Notes: a model not told the origin generated them from the letters alone. A stretch of DNA of 64,000 nt from an uncultured Ruminococcus sp. (GCA_900066355.1 FMEL01000016.1:22498-86497); one strand, 5' to 3'; shown: positions 33,961 through 42,825, counted from the stretch's first letter. Numbers and translations are program-made.

Positions 33961-34780
33961 GTTGGTTGCAAGTGATCTGGATGGAACGTTATTAATGAAA
34001 GGTGCGCAGAGCCTTCCGGAGGATATTTTTCCGCTGATCAGACAGTTAAAAGATCTGGGGATTCTTTTTATAGCGGCAAGCGGACGCCAGTATGCCAACA
34101 TGAAAAAAATGTTTGCTCCGGTAGCAGATGATATGGCTTTTATCTGTGAAAATGGTGGGCTGGCAGTTTATCATGAAAATGTAATGTATCAGAATTATTT
34201 TGATCAGAATCTGGTCAGAGAAATTGCAGAGTGTATTTATAACAGAGAAGGGTCTGAATTTACCTGTTCTACAAAAGATTTCTATTATATAAAACCAAAG
34301 ACAGAGCATTTCAGGAATCATATGATCAATGTAGTGGGAAATGTCTGCAAAGAAATTCAGAGCTTTGAAGAAATAAAGGAGCCATGCATGAAGCTTGCTG
34401 TGTATGAGCAGGGTGGACTGCAGGAAGACACGATTTACTACTGGAGAGAAAGATTTGGTGACAGGTGTACAGTTGTAACATCAGGAACTGCATGGGTGGA
34501 TTTTATTCCTTTTACAACAAATAAGGCAAGAGGACTGGCAGAATACCAGAAAATTCTGAATATCAAACCAGAAGAGTGCATTACATTCGGGGATGAATAC
34601 AATGATATCGATATGCTGAAATCAGTTCCGTATGGCTTCGCGATGGCACATGCAAAATCGGGTGTAAAAGAAGTGGCAGCATATGAAACGGACAGAGTAC
34701 AGACAATATTGAAAAAGCTGATCAAAGCAAAAGGAAATATAGAGGAGGTGCTGAAAGAATGTATTCAGAAGAAGCAGTAG
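33953..34780 (+). CDS. HAD-superfamily hydrolase, Cof type (subclass IIB)
   Basis: A 275-residue protein; the ATG at 33953 overlaps the preceding gene and yields the usual IKLVASDLDGTLL start. The large C2B cap domain and ITFGDEYNDIDMLKSVPYGFAMAHA (in parts) assign it to the Cof/YidA group. These enzymes dephosphorylate sugar phosphates or related compounds such as FMN or pyridoxal phosphate. It is translationally coupled on both sides: its 3' end overlaps the next small gene. Confidence 0.9.
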   Translation: MIKLVASDLDGTLLMKGAQSLPEDIFPLIRQLKDLGILFIAASGRQYANMKKMFAPVADDMAFICENGGLAVYHENVMYQNYFDQNLVREIAECIYNREGSEFTCSTKDFYYIKPKTEHFRNHMINVVGNVCKEIQSFEEIKEPCMKLAVYEQGGLQEDTIYYWRERFGDRCTVVTSGTAWVDFIPFTTNKARGLAEYQKILNIKPEECITFGDEYNDIDMLKSVPYGFAMAHAKSGVKEVAAYETDRVQTILKKLIKAKGNIEEVLKECIQKKQ

Positions 34781-35016
34781 AAGTTTTTCTCAAAGATCAG
34801 AGCAGACTTTATGATGAACCGGTCGCAGAGACACCGGAGGAAGCGCAGGAATTTCTTGAAGACTGTATGGCGGTAGAAGTGGAAAATATCAAAGAAGTCA
34901 GAGCGTATCTGGATGAGGCAGGTGCTGATGTCAGTGGAATGACTGATGAGGATCTGGAAGAAGCGTGTGAGGTATTTACACTGCCATCCGGTGGATATCT
35001 GATTGTAGAGGCCTGA
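34759..35016 (+). CDS. Small acidic protein, function unknown
   Basis: An 85-residue, strongly acidic protein that starts 22 bases inside the preceding HAD gene, behind AGAGGAGG. I recognise no family. It has the look of two short helical parts (EEAVEVFLKDQSRLYDE; EEAQEFLEDCMAVEVENIKE) and an end with TDEDLEEACEVFTLPSGGYLIVE. Overlap and ribosome binding site support translation. Confidence 0.65.
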   Translation: MYSEEAVEVFLKDQSRLYDEPVAETPEEAQEFLEDCMAVEVENIKEVRAYLDEAGADVSGMTDEDLEEACEVFTLPSGGYLIVEA

Positions 35017-35044
35017 GAACTGGAAACCGAAAGAAAAGTTGCGG

Positions 35045-35085
35045 AAATATCCCTGTCCGGCAATGAACGGATGGGGATATTTTTT
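35045..35085 (+). terminator. Terminator of the maf-HAD operon
   Basis: AAATATCCC... (from 35045) pairs with ...GGGGATATTT, closing with a T6 run ending at 35085. Confidence 0.85.
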
Positions 35086-35142
35086 GTGTCTGAAGGACAA
35101 AATGGTGGCAAAGCATATATACGGGAAATCGTAAAATACAAA

Positions 35143-35172
35143 TTACATCCGTAAAAAATGCTGTGCTATAAT
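35143..35172 (+). promoter_or_regulatory. Possible promoter of the large surface protein
   Basis: A perfect TATAAT (35167-35172) lies 18 bp after a weak TTACAT. Confidence 0.5.
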
Positions 35173-35263
35173 TTCTGACAGAAGAAGGGCAGAATGCCCA
35201 CGTAAATAATATAAGACGTAATTTCAGATCGCTTATAAAAAGAGACTAAAAGGAGGGTGTGTT

Positions 35264-37690
35264 ATGCGGAAAGAGAGAATTCTTGCAGTTATTATGTCAG
35301 TGCTTATGGCATTATCCATGCTTCCCATAACCGTATTTGCGGCAGAGACGACAACTCTGAACGGCAAACTGAAGATTCAGGGAATCGCAGCAGAAGGAAA
35401 GACTCTGAGCGCAGATTTTAAGAATGTAGATACGGAGGGACTGACAGAAGATGATGTCACATATCTCTGGTCGAGAAAGACATTTGATGATGAAGCCGCA
35501 GAAAATGCAGGTGAAACGCCACAGCTGAAAGAGCTTGGTAAAGAGAAGACTTATACAGTGACAAAGGAAGACATCGGTTCAAAGATTGTGCTGACAATTA
35601 CCGGAAAAGAAGAAAAAGGTTATAGCGGCACACTGACAGTAACTTCTGATGAAGTGGTTGATGCTGAGAGCGGAGCTGCACTTGAAACGGCAGCAGAGGC
35701 GCAGACAGAGGATGCTTCCGAAGAAACAGGAGAAGATCAGACAACTGATGAGGAGAACACCAACGATCACCAGGACAATGCAGATAGCACTGAGGATACG
35801 GAAGCTGCGGGCGCAGAAACGGTAGATGAGATACCACCGGCGACTTCTGATGCTCAGCAGACAGAGCCGCAGGAAGAGCAGTCGGAGCAGACTGGCGAGA
35901 CACAGGAAGTGCCGGCAGAGGATACGCTTGTAAAGGATGGCCAGATGGAAGATGATCAATCGGTGCAGGCAGATGCTTCTATTGCGGGAGAAGATAAGGC
36001 CGGTACAGAAGCCGTAGGTGGGATTCCACCGGCAACTTCCGATGATACCTATCCAGCAGAGAATGAAAATAACGGGACAACAGAAGATCCATCAAACGAA
36101 GATCCATCGAATGAAGATCCATCAAACGAAGATCCGTCAAACGAAGATCCGTCAAATGAGAATCCAAGTCAGGTAACCGCAGATCAGATCAAAATCGGAG
36201 AAAATGACAGTCTTACACCGACGTTCTCTTTTGTACAGGACTATACGACAGATGATGCTACAGCAGCGCAGAAGACAATAACATTTACAAATAACAGTAG
36301 TGATACAGCAGTGGATCTTTCTGTTACTGCATCAGGTGATGCGAATCAGGCAGCTATGGCGGTTTGGGCTGAGCAGACAGACGCGCAGACGAACACAGTT
36401 ACAGTGAATCCGGGTGCATCAGCAACGCTTACAATTACACCGGTAACCGGACTTGACGCCAATGCGAATCCATATCAGCAGACATTTACGGTCAATAATG
36501 TCAATGATCCGGCAGCGATGATGGAGATAGCTACAATCACCGCTACTGTGACGGTACAGGGTATTTCACATGACCTTACCCCGAATCCGAATGAGACTCT
36601 GGACTTTGCGACTGCAAAGAATGGCTATTCTGCAGTTGACGCGAAGACGATCACATATACAAATAACGGAAATATACCAGAGACAGTAATTATGCCGGTG
36701 AGTCAGAGTGGAAATTATGAGATCACTACAGAAGATTCTCTGAAACTGGCACCGAATGGGGAAGGCAGAATTACATTTTCCGTACGTCCTAAGGCAGGTC
36801 TGGCAGTCGGCAGTTATACAGAAACGATTAAAGTAGCAACAGAAAGCGGATTTGAAGCAACAACTCCGATTTCTGTAGCGTTTCAGGTGATCAAAGATAC
36901 CGCGACCCTTACGAAGATTCAGCAGCCATCGGCTGTCAGCGGACTTCCGAACGGAACCAAGAAAAGTGCTTCTTCATTGAAGCTTCCATCCGCAGTTGTG
37001 ATTGAAACGACCGCAGGTAATATGAAAGCGGCTGTTTCCTGGAATGTAAAGGGAGCATCCTACAGACAGTCCGCGACAGATGAACAGAACTTCAGCGTAT
37101 CAGGAACGCTTACTCTTCCGGACGGTGTGGATAATGATAACAATCTGAATCTGGCGACATCCATAGATGTCAATGTAAAGGCATACAGTCCGAAGATTGC
37201 TTCTGCCGAAAATAATACAATCACCGGAATCGATTACAATGGTGTATATACGACTCAGTCAAAGATTTCCTTTACAGCAGTAGGTGCAGGAATGGATAAT
37301 ACATCTCCGCGTAAAGGAGACACACGTTATAAACCGAAGTCATGGACTGTACTCAATAATACTCTGGGATGGGATGCGGCACCGTATACAGCATCTTTTG
37401 GTTTGGCAAAGAGTGGAGACTACACATTAAAAGTTAATTTTGAGCAGCAGAAGTACGATGGCAATTCCTGGCAGCCGACCAATACAACAGATACACGTCA
37501 GGTATCATTTTCCATCACAAAGGCTAATGTGACAGCTCCGGGAGCTGATCTGACACCGGCAATCAGCAAGACTGGCGCCGTGAAGACAGGAGATAGTACG
37601 CAGATTCTTCCATTTATATGTATTCTGATTATTGCGGCCGGAGCAATCGGCGGAGTAGTATTTTACAAAAAGAAAAATAAAAACAAATAA
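35264..37690 (+). CDS. Large cell-surface protein with acidic repeats and C-terminal anchor
   Basis: An 808-residue exported protein. A signal peptide spans the first 27 residues (AVIMSVLMALSMLPITVFAA). An N-terminal domain of about 100 residues is followed by a long Glu/Asp/Thr-rich linker (about 130-310) holding two copies of IPPATSD and about six DPSNE repeats. Two immunoglobulin/fibronectin-like modules (about 305-560) share the phrase AAQKTITFTNNSSDTAVD / DAKTITYTNNGNIPETVI. The C-terminus has KTGAVKTGDSTQ, a hydrophobic helix and a KKKNKNK tail, a sorting-signal layout but without a clear LPXTG. It probably extends from the wall and binds host or polymer ligands. Confidence 0.85.
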   Translation: MRKERILAVIMSVLMALSMLPITVFAAETTTLNGKLKIQGIAAEGKTLSADFKNVDTEGLTEDDVTYLWSRKTFDDEAAENAGETPQLKELGKEKTYTVTKEDIGSKIVLTITGKEEKGYSGTLTVTSDEVVDAESGAALETAAEAQTEDASEETGEDQTTDEENTNDHQDNADSTEDTEAAGAETVDEIPPATSDAQQTEPQEEQSEQTGETQEVPAEDTLVKDGQMEDDQSVQADASIAGEDKAGTEAVGGIPPATSDDTYPAENENNGTTEDPSNEDPSNEDPSNEDPSNEDPSNENPSQVTADQIKIGENDSLTPTFSFVQDYTTDDATAAQKTITFTNNSSDTAVDLSVTASGDANQAAMAVWAEQTDAQTNTVTVNPGASATLTITPVTGLDANANPYQQTFTVNNVNDPAAMMEIATITATVTVQGISHDLTPNPNETLDFATAKNGYSAVDAKTITYTNNGNIPETVIMPVSQSGNYEITTEDSLKLAPNGEGRITFSVRPKAGLAVGSYTETIKVATESGFEATTPISVAFQVIKDTATLTKIQQPSAVSGLPNGTKKSASSLKLPSAVVIETTAGNMKAAVSWNVKGASYRQSATDEQNFSVSGTLTLPDGVDNDNNLNLATSIDVNVKAYSPKIASAENNTITGIDYNGVYTTQSKISFTAVGAGMDNTSPRKGDTRYKPKSWTVLNNTLGWDAAPYTASFGLAKSGDYTLKVNFEQQKYDGNSWQPTNTTDTRQVSFSITKANVTAPGADLTPAISKTGAVKTGDSTQILPFICILIIAAGAIGGVVFYKKKNKNK
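36083..36172 (+). repeat. 15-bp tandem repeat encoding EDPSN
   Basis: About six imperfect copies of GAAGATCCATCAAAC encode the EDPSN linker units of the surface protein. Adjacent copies differ at few bases (CCA/CCG, AAC/AAT). Copy number could vary by slippage. Confidence 0.85.
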
Positions 37691-37705
37691 ATAAAAAGTT
37701 TTTTG

Positions 37706-37732
37706 TTAGCACTCATTTTGAATGAGTGCTAA
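37706..37732. promoter_or_regulatory. CIRCE operator for HrcA
   Basis: TTAGCACTC-N9-GAGTGCTAA is a perfect match to the CIRCE consensus. It lies between the surface-protein gene and htpG, 8 bp upstream of the htpG -35 box. It is followed by a T6 run, so it could also act as the upstream gene's terminator. Confidence 0.95.
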
Positions 37733-37739
37733 TTTTTTC

Positions 37740-37768
37740 TTGACTTTTGGAAAAAAGGGGATTAGTAT
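37740..37768 (+). promoter_or_regulatory. Promoter of htpG
   Basis: TTGACT (37740-37745), 17 bp, TAGTAT (37763-37768), directly downstream of CIRCE. Confidence 0.75.
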
Positions 37769-37808
37769 ATAAAAAGATGAAAAAACGAATTTAAGGAGTG
37801 TGGATAAT

Positions 37809-39866
37809 ATGGCTGAAAAGCATGGAAATTTATCAATCAACAGTGAGAATATTTTCCCGATCATTAAGAAATGGCTGTATTCTGACCATGACATTTTTGT
37901 TCGAGAACTTGTATCCAATGGCTGTGATGCAATCACCAAATTAAAAAAACTGGAAGTAATGGGCGAATATACATTTGCAGATGATTACAAACCTGCAGTG
38001 CAGGTTGTAGTTGATTCAGATGCCAAGACCCTGAAATTCATTGATAATGGTATTGGTATGACTTCCGATGAGGTAGAAGAATACATTACACAGATTGCAT
38101 TTTCCGGAGCAACAGAGTTCCTTGAAAAATATAAAGATAAGACAACAGATGACCAGATGATCGGTCATTTTGGTCTCGGTTTCTATTCCGCTTTCATGGT
38201 GGCCGATGAAGTACACATTGATACACTTTCTTTCAAAGAAGGTGCGACACCAGTTCACTGGACCTGCGACGGTGGTACAGAATATGATATGAAAGATGGC
38301 GACCGCACAACAGTCGGAACTGAGATCACACTGTTTCTGAATGATGAAAGCTTGGAATTCTGTAATGAATACCGTATGCGTGAGGTTATCGAGAAATATT
38401 GTTCTTTCATGCCGGTAAATATTTATCTTTCCAAAGCAAATGCAGAGCAGGAATACGAAACAATCGATGAAGCGGATCTGAAGGATGATGATGTTGTTGT
38501 TGAGCATATCCATGAAGATGCAAAGACAGAAGAGAAAGAAAACGACAAAGGCGAGAAAGAAGTTGTTGAAGTTTCTCCTGCAAGAGACCGTGTAAAGATT
38601 AACAAACGTCCGGTTTCCTTAAGCGATCCGAACCCGTTGTGGATGAAACATCCAAATGAATGCTCTGATGAAGATTATAAAGAATTTTATCGTAAAGTAT
38701 TTATGGATTATAAGGAGCCACTGTTCTGGATTCATCTGAACATGGACTATCCGTTTAACCTGAAAGGTATTCTGTATTTCCCGAAGATCAATACAGAATA
38801 TGATTCCATTGAAGGAACCATCAAACTATATAACAATCAGGTATTTATCGCAGACAACATCAAAGAAGTAATTCCGGAATTTCTGCTTCTTCTGAAAGGT
38901 GTGATCGATTGTCCGGATCTGCCGCTGAATGTTTCCAGAAGTGCACTTCAGAATGATGGGTTTGTTCAGAAGATTTCCGAATACATTTCCAAGAAGGTTG
39001 CTGACAAGCTGACCGGTATGTGCAAGACCGACCGCGAATCTTATGAGAAATACTGGGATGATATCAGCCCGTTTATCAAATTCGGCTGTATCAAAGACAG
39101 CAAGTTTGCTGAGAAACTGCATGATTATATCCTCTTTAAAGATATCGACAACAAGTATCTGACACTGAAAGACTGCATCGAACAGAATAAGAAAGCAGAC
39201 ACAGAAGAAAAGGCTGAAGATACAGAAAAAACAGAAGATACAGAGAAGAAGGACGAAAATAAAGAACCGGAAAAGACAACGATCTTCTATGTAACAGATG
39301 CTGTACAGCAGAGCCAGTACATCAACATGTTCAGAGAAGCAGGAAAGAATGCAGTGATTCTTTCTCATAACATTGATACAACATTTATTTCTCATCTGGA
39401 GCAGAAGGATCAGACAATTCAGTTCAAGAGAATTGATGCTGATGTAACGGAAGAACTGAAAGGTGAGGGTGCGGCTGACGAAGAAACAGCAAAAGCTCTG
39501 ACAGAGCTTTTCCGTAAGAGTCTTAATATGGACAAGCTTGAAGTGAAGGTTGAAAACCTGAAAAATGAATCAGTTGCTGCAATGATGACACTTTCTGAAG
39601 AAAGCCGTCGTATGCAGGATATGATGAAAATGTACAATATGTATGGCATGGATCCGGGTATGTTTGGCGGTCAGGAGACGCTGGTGCTGAATATAAGTCA
39701 TCCGCTTGTTAAATATCTTGCCGAGAATCAGGAATCTGCTCATGCAGAAATGATCTGCCAGCAGCTTTATGATCTGGCAATGCTGAGCCACAAACAGCTT
39801 TCACCAGATGAAATGACAAAATTTGTACAGAGAAGCAATGAAATTCTGATGCTTCTTACAAAATAA
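37809..39866 (+). CDS. htpG: HtpG, bacterial Hsp90 chaperone
   Basis: A 685-residue Hsp90. The ATG at 37809 is preceded by AAGGAG at 10 bases. The GHKL ATPase domain shows FVRELVSNGCDAITKLKK, DNGIGMTSDEV and GHFGLGFYSAFMVADEV. The middle domain carries LFWIHLNMDYPFNLKGILYFP and NVSRSALQNDG with the catalytic Arg. An extra charged Glu/Lys insert (about 455-495) precedes the C-terminal dimerisation domain. It assists client protein folding in the cytoplasm using ATP. The CIRCE element upstream suggests heat-inducible, HrcA-repressed expression. It is monocistronic with a terminator at 39926-39971. Confidence 0.96.
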   Translation: MAEKHGNLSINSENIFPIIKKWLYSDHDIFVRELVSNGCDAITKLKKLEVMGEYTFADDYKPAVQVVVDSDAKTLKFIDNGIGMTSDEVEEYITQIAFSGATEFLEKYKDKTTDDQMIGHFGLGFYSAFMVADEVHIDTLSFKEGATPVHWTCDGGTEYDMKDGDRTTVGTEITLFLNDESLEFCNEYRMREVIEKYCSFMPVNIYLSKANAEQEYETIDEADLKDDDVVVEHIHEDAKTEEKENDKGEKEVVEVSPARDRVKINKRPVSLSDPNPLWMKHPNECSDEDYKEFYRKVFMDYKEPLFWIHLNMDYPFNLKGILYFPKINTEYDSIEGTIKLYNNQVFIADNIKEVIPEFLLLLKGVIDCPDLPLNVSRSALQNDGFVQKISEYISKKVADKLTGMCKTDRESYEKYWDDISPFIKFGCIKDSKFAEKLHDYILFKDIDNKYLTLKDCIEQNKKADTEEKAEDTEKTEDTEKKDENKEPEKTTIFYVTDAVQQSQYINMFREAGKNAVILSHNIDTTFISHLEQKDQTIQFKRIDADVTEELKGEGAADEETAKALTELFRKSLNMDKLEVKVENLKNESVAAMMTLSEESRRMQDMMKMYNMYGMDPGMFGGQETLVLNISHPLVKYLAENQESAHAEMICQQLYDLAMLSHKQLSPDEMTKFVQRSNEILMLLTK

Positions 39867-39925
39867 AAACATCAGATATATGCGTAATTTATAAAAATAA
39901 GAAACATGTAAGCAAAGATTATTAT

Positions 39926-39971
39926 AAAGTTCCCAAATGCGGTCTTGAGACTGGATTTGGGAACTTTTTTT
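39926..39971 (+). terminator. Terminator of htpG
   Basis: AAAGTTCCCAAAT (39926-39938) pairs with ATTTGGGAACTTT, followed by a T7 run. Confidence 0.92.
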
Positions 39972-39989
39972 CAACAAACAAATTAATTC

Positions 39990-40018
39990 TTGACAACAAA
40001 AGACAAATCGAATATGCT
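39990..40018 (+). promoter_or_regulatory. Possible promoter of the Spo0A_C protein
   Basis: TTGACA (39990-39995), 17 bp, TATGCT (40013-40018). A leader of about 160 bases follows, with an A/T-rich stretch and a second TATAAT at about 40146. Confidence 0.6.
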
Positions 40019-40185
40019 GATGCGTACATGGTTCTTAAAACAAAAAATTTTGGTTGAAAAAAAATAAGGTTCTCTCTGAAAATGTCGTTTTTTCTCGAAC
40101 TAGAACGAGTTTGGTAGGCAAAAGAAAAATAAAAAGATTTTGTCGTATAATAATGACAAAACAGGAAAAAGCGGAGGGAGAGCAC

Positions 40186-40587
40186 ATGAGAAAAGTATAT
40201 AGATTGATCAGGCAATTGGGTATGACTTCAAAATATAAAGGCTATTATTATGTGGCAGAAGCAGTAATGATGTCTATGGAGCTTCAGGATTATCCGATTA
40301 AGATTACAAAAGATATTTATCCACATCTGGCTAAGAAGTTTAAATCAACACCGGTCAATATAGAACATGACATTCGTACAGTGATCAACGTCTGCTGGAC
40401 AGCAAATAAGGAAACAATGGATCGGATAGCCGGTTATCCACTGAGATACAGGCCGACAAACAGTGAGTTTGTAGATATGCTGGCATATTATCTGTTGCAG
40501 ACTGAATATGAAGAGGAAGAAGAACAAAATCCCCTGATGGGCAATCAGCAATTTAAAGCCTGTCAAAATTTATCTGGCGGGCTCTGA
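40186..40587 (+). CDS. Stand-alone Spo0A C-terminal DNA-binding domain protein
   Basis: A 133-residue protein; the ATG at 40186 follows GCGGAGGGAGAG. Almost its whole length matches the Spo0A effector domain: LIRQLGMTSKYKGYYYVAEA, ITKDIYPHLAKKFKSTPVNIEHDIRTVINVCW (in part) and RPTNSEFVDMLAYYL. Spo0A itself is 260-270 residues with a receiver domain; none is here, so it cannot be controlled by the phosphorelay in the normal way. It may bind 0A-box-like DNA constitutively or compete with Spo0A. Its 3' end overlaps the convergent gene by 35 bases. Confidence 0.85.
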   Translation: MRKVYRLIRQLGMTSKYKGYYYVAEAVMMSMELQDYPIKITKDIYPHLAKKFKSTPVNIEHDIRTVINVCWTANKETMDRIAGYPLRYRPTNSEFVDMLAYYLLQTEYEEEEEQNPLMGNQQFKACQNLSGGL

Positions 40588-41053
40588 AATAATCCGTAAT
40601 AAAGGAATCCCAGATAAATTCCGGCGATTTGTCGGGAAGAAAGCCGTCCGAGGAAATTCCGGATGTACAGAATAATTCATGGTTTTTGTACTGTAGATTC
40701 AGATTTAGTCCACGGATGGCAGGAACAGTAATTACATCAGAAAATGCAGGAAGAATCTGCGTTAACTGCCTGGGGCTTAACTGAAAAGTAATTCGAAAAT
40801 GCAGGGGTGGAAGTTTGCCTCGAATAATAGAGTAGCAATAAGATTTCAATTCTTTCCATGGACAGTAAGGAGCACTCTGATCGGCGAGCTGTTTACTGTC
40901 ACTGTCAAAAAAATCTCTGTGAAGCTTACCATCGATCGTGAAACTGCAAAATGTTGTAATCGAAGCTTCAACAAGAGAAAAATCGTCGAAGGTCTGGCCA
41001 ATCAGAAGCTGATTCATAAAATTTTTAACGTCATTTATTTTGAGTACAAGCAT
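40553..41053 (-). CDS. DUF5721-like protein
   Basis: A 166-residue protein starting MLVLKINDVKNFMNQLLIGQTFDDF, then VEASITTFCSFTIDGKLHRDFF. This pattern matches my memory of the DUF5721 family of Lachnospiraceae, whose function is unknown. There is no signal peptide or membrane segment. The ATG follows a CAGGAGAG ribosome binding site. It is convergent with, and overlaps, the Spo0A-domain gene at the 3' end. Confidence 0.75.
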   Translation of the reverse strand: MLVLKINDVKNFMNQLLIGQTFDDFSLVEASITTFCSFTIDGKLHRDFFDSDSKQLADQSAPYCPWKELKSYCYSIIRGKLPPLHFRITFQLSPRQLTQILPAFSDVITVPAIRGLNLNLQYKNHELFCTSGISSDGFLPDKSPEFIWDSFITDYFRARQINFDRL

Positions 41054-41207
41054 TTTTTTACTCTCCTGAATTAATGTAGCTTCTATTATAGATCAGAAAG
41101 AAAAAAAAGAATAGAGTTTTTCGAAAAAGTCTTTTCAAATATGTGGCTATATGTTAATATAGATGTGGTATTCGATACTACATATTATGGAAAAGAGGAC
41201 GATATAT

Positions 41208-42047
41208 TTGAGCTATAAAGTTGTTATAGATAGTTGTGGGGAATTACTTGATGAATGGAAGCAGGATCCACGCTTTGAATCAGTCGCTTTGACATTGAGC
41301 GTAGATGGCGTAAATATTATAGATGATGAAACATTTGATCAGGCCGATTTTTTGAAAAGGGTTGCAGAGTGCCCGGAATGTCCGAAATCTGCATGCCCTT
41401 CACCTGAGCGCTATATGCGTGCATTCGACTGTGAGGCAGAACATGTATATGCGGTAACTCTTTCAGCAGAACTGAGTGGATCTTACAACAGCGCTGTTCT
41501 TGGCAAAAATCTTCTGCAGGAGGATCATCCGGACAGACAGATTCACATCTTTAATTCGAAATCTGCATCAGTAGGTCAGACTCTGATCGCAATGAAAATT
41601 CAGGAGTGCGAAGAAGCGGGGCTTCCATTTGAACAGGTTATTGAGACGGTTGATGCGTATATTGAGCAGCAGCATACCTTTTTTGTGCTGGACAATCTGG
41701 AGACACTTCGTAAAAACGGAAGACTCAGCAAGGTGAAAGCGCTTGTGGCAAGTGCACTCAAGATCAAACCGGTCATGGGATCTACAGAAGAAGGTGCAAT
41801 CTGTCAGCTTGATCAGGCAAGAGGAATGAACAAAGCACTGGTTAAGATGGCACAGGCAATCGTGGAGAAGACTGCTGACAGCGGACAGAAGACTCTTGCA
41901 ATTTCTCATTGCAATTGTCATGAAAGAGCAATTTTGTTAAAGAATGCGCTGGAAGAGCGGATGCCGATAAAAAAGATTGTGATTCTGGATACCGCAGGTG
42001 TCAGCAGCATGTATGCGAATGATGGCGGTGTGATCGTAGCGGTGTGA
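41208..42047 (+). CDS. DegV family fatty-acid-binding protein
   Basis: A 279-residue DegV protein. The TTG at 41208 is chosen because AGAGGA lies 8 bases upstream and the protein then begins SYKVVIDSCGELL like the family. ATG at 41163 lacks a ribosome binding site. DFLKRV...KSACPSPERY and AVTLSAELSGSYNSAVLGK are conserved, as are FFVLDNLETLRKNGRLSKVKA and CNCHERAILLK. DegV (FakB) proteins carry fatty acids; in FakA/FakB systems a kinase phosphorylates the bound acid. No fakA is nearby. A possible promoter lies at about 41130-41160. Confidence 0.88.
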   Translation: MSYKVVIDSCGELLDEWKQDPRFESVALTLSVDGVNIIDDETFDQADFLKRVAECPECPKSACPSPERYMRAFDCEAEHVYAVTLSAELSGSYNSAVLGKNLLQEDHPDRQIHIFNSKSASVGQTLIAMKIQECEEAGLPFEQVIETVDAYIEQQHTFFVLDNLETLRKNGRLSKVKALVASALKIKPVMGSTEEGAICQLDQARGMNKALVKMAQAIVEKTADSGQKTLAISHCNCHERAILLKNALEERMPIKKIVILDTAGVSSMYANDGGVIVAV

Positions 42048-42083
42048 AGATCCTGTGAACAACGACTGTATAAGCGGTAAAGA

Positions 42084-42118
42084 TGCTTCACTTTTTAATG
42101 ATAGTGTGATATAATGAC
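42084..42118 (+). promoter_or_regulatory. Promoter of the small membrane protein gene
   Basis: TTCACT and TATAAT spaced by 17 bp lie just upstream of the AAGGAG ribosome binding site of the gene at 42156. Coordinates approximate. Confidence 0.55.
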
Positions 42119-42155
42119 AAAAGCATGAGCTTATACAGCAAAGGAGATTCTTGAT

Positions 42156-42407
42156 ATGAGTCAGAAGAAAGTAGATAACTACAGAGCAGGCAAGTATGGA
42201 CGTTCCAAAGCCGCCAGAAAGGAAAGAATCATCGACAAACTGGAAATCCTTGCATGGATTGCCATCTGCGTTGCGATGGTTGGCTGGATCGGATTTTCTG
42301 CCTACACTAAAATTGAAGCAAAAGAAGCATCTACCGTGACAGAGACAGTTATGGATACTTCAGCAATCGACAATTATGTTTCAGGCCTTTCGTCTGATGC
42401 AGAGTAA
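42156..42407 (+). CDS. Small single-pass membrane protein, function unknown
   Basis: An 83-residue protein. A basic N-terminus (about residues 1-25, many Lys and Arg) precedes one membrane helix (ILAWIAICVAMVGWIGFSAY) and a Thr/Ser-rich outside segment of about 35 residues. It resembles small clostridial anchored proteins, but I do not recognise a family. AAGGAG precedes the ATG, and an almost perfect GC-rich terminator follows. Confidence 0.75.
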   Translation: MSQKKVDNYRAGKYGRSKAARKERIIDKLEILAWIAICVAMVGWIGFSAYTKIEAKEASTVTETVMDTSAIDNYVSGLSSDAE

Positions 42408-42423
42408 ATGAGATAATAAAAAA

Positions 42424-42447
42424 CCCCGGGAACTCCCGGGGCTTTTT
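42424..42447. terminator. GC-rich terminator
   Basis: CCCCGGG (42424-42430), loop AACT, CCCGGGG (42435-42441), then T5. It also lies ahead of the - strand cold-shock gene stop and could serve both directions. Confidence 0.9.
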
Positions 42448-42484
42448 ATTTGAAGGTTATGAAACCTGAAGTATCAGATGTTAA

Positions 42485-42685
42485 TTATAATTTTGTAACG
42501 TTAGCAGCCTGCATTCCGCGAGCGCCTTCTGTTAAATCATAAGTTACTGCCTGTCCTTCGTCCAGTGATTTGAATCCTTCACCATTGATTGCAGAAAAAT
42601 GTACGAATACGTCAGCGCCATCCTCTCCTGTGATGAAACCATAGCCTTTTTCTGCGTTGAACCATTTTACAGTTCCTTTGTTCAT
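42485..42685 (-). CDS. Cold-shock protein (CspA family)
   Basis: A 66-residue OB-fold protein; the start at 42685 has GGAGGTAACATC upstream and gives the usual NKGTVKWFNAEKGYGFI. RNP1 (KGYGFI) and RNP2 (VFVHFSAI) are intact. It is an RNA chaperone that melts secondary structure at low temperature. A promoter at 42826-42854 leaves a leader of about 135 bases with a strong hairpin and T-run, suggesting regulation at the RNA level as in cspA of other bacteria. Confidence 0.96.
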   Translation of the reverse strand: MNKGTVKWFNAEKGYGFITGEDGADVFVHFSAINGEGFKSLDEGQAVTYDLTEGARGMQAANVTKL

Positions 42686-42725
42686 GATGTTACCTCCATA
42701 AAAATAAAAAGTTAAATGTCCATCT

Positions 42726-42796
42726 GACGAAAAAATCACCAGATTTTAGAGACTATATCGTTGGGTAATATATAATCTCTAAAAACTAGTGATTTT
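42726..42796 (-). promoter_or_regulatory. Cold-shock leader hairpin with T-run
   Basis: On the - strand the leader contains a long imperfect stem (42796-42769 with 42758-42733; AAATCAC...GTGATTT with AGAGA/TCTCT core) followed directly by a T6 run. This is the layout of a terminator or thermo-switch in the 5' UTR of the cold-shock gene. Confidence 0.7.
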
Positions 42797-42825
42797 ATAT
42801 TAAGGTACTTTTCGTCTATGAATGA

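Noticed and set aside
42686..42739. N-terminal extension of the cold-shock protein
   Set aside because: It would translate the structured leader; the start at 42685 has GGAGG and the standard protein length.
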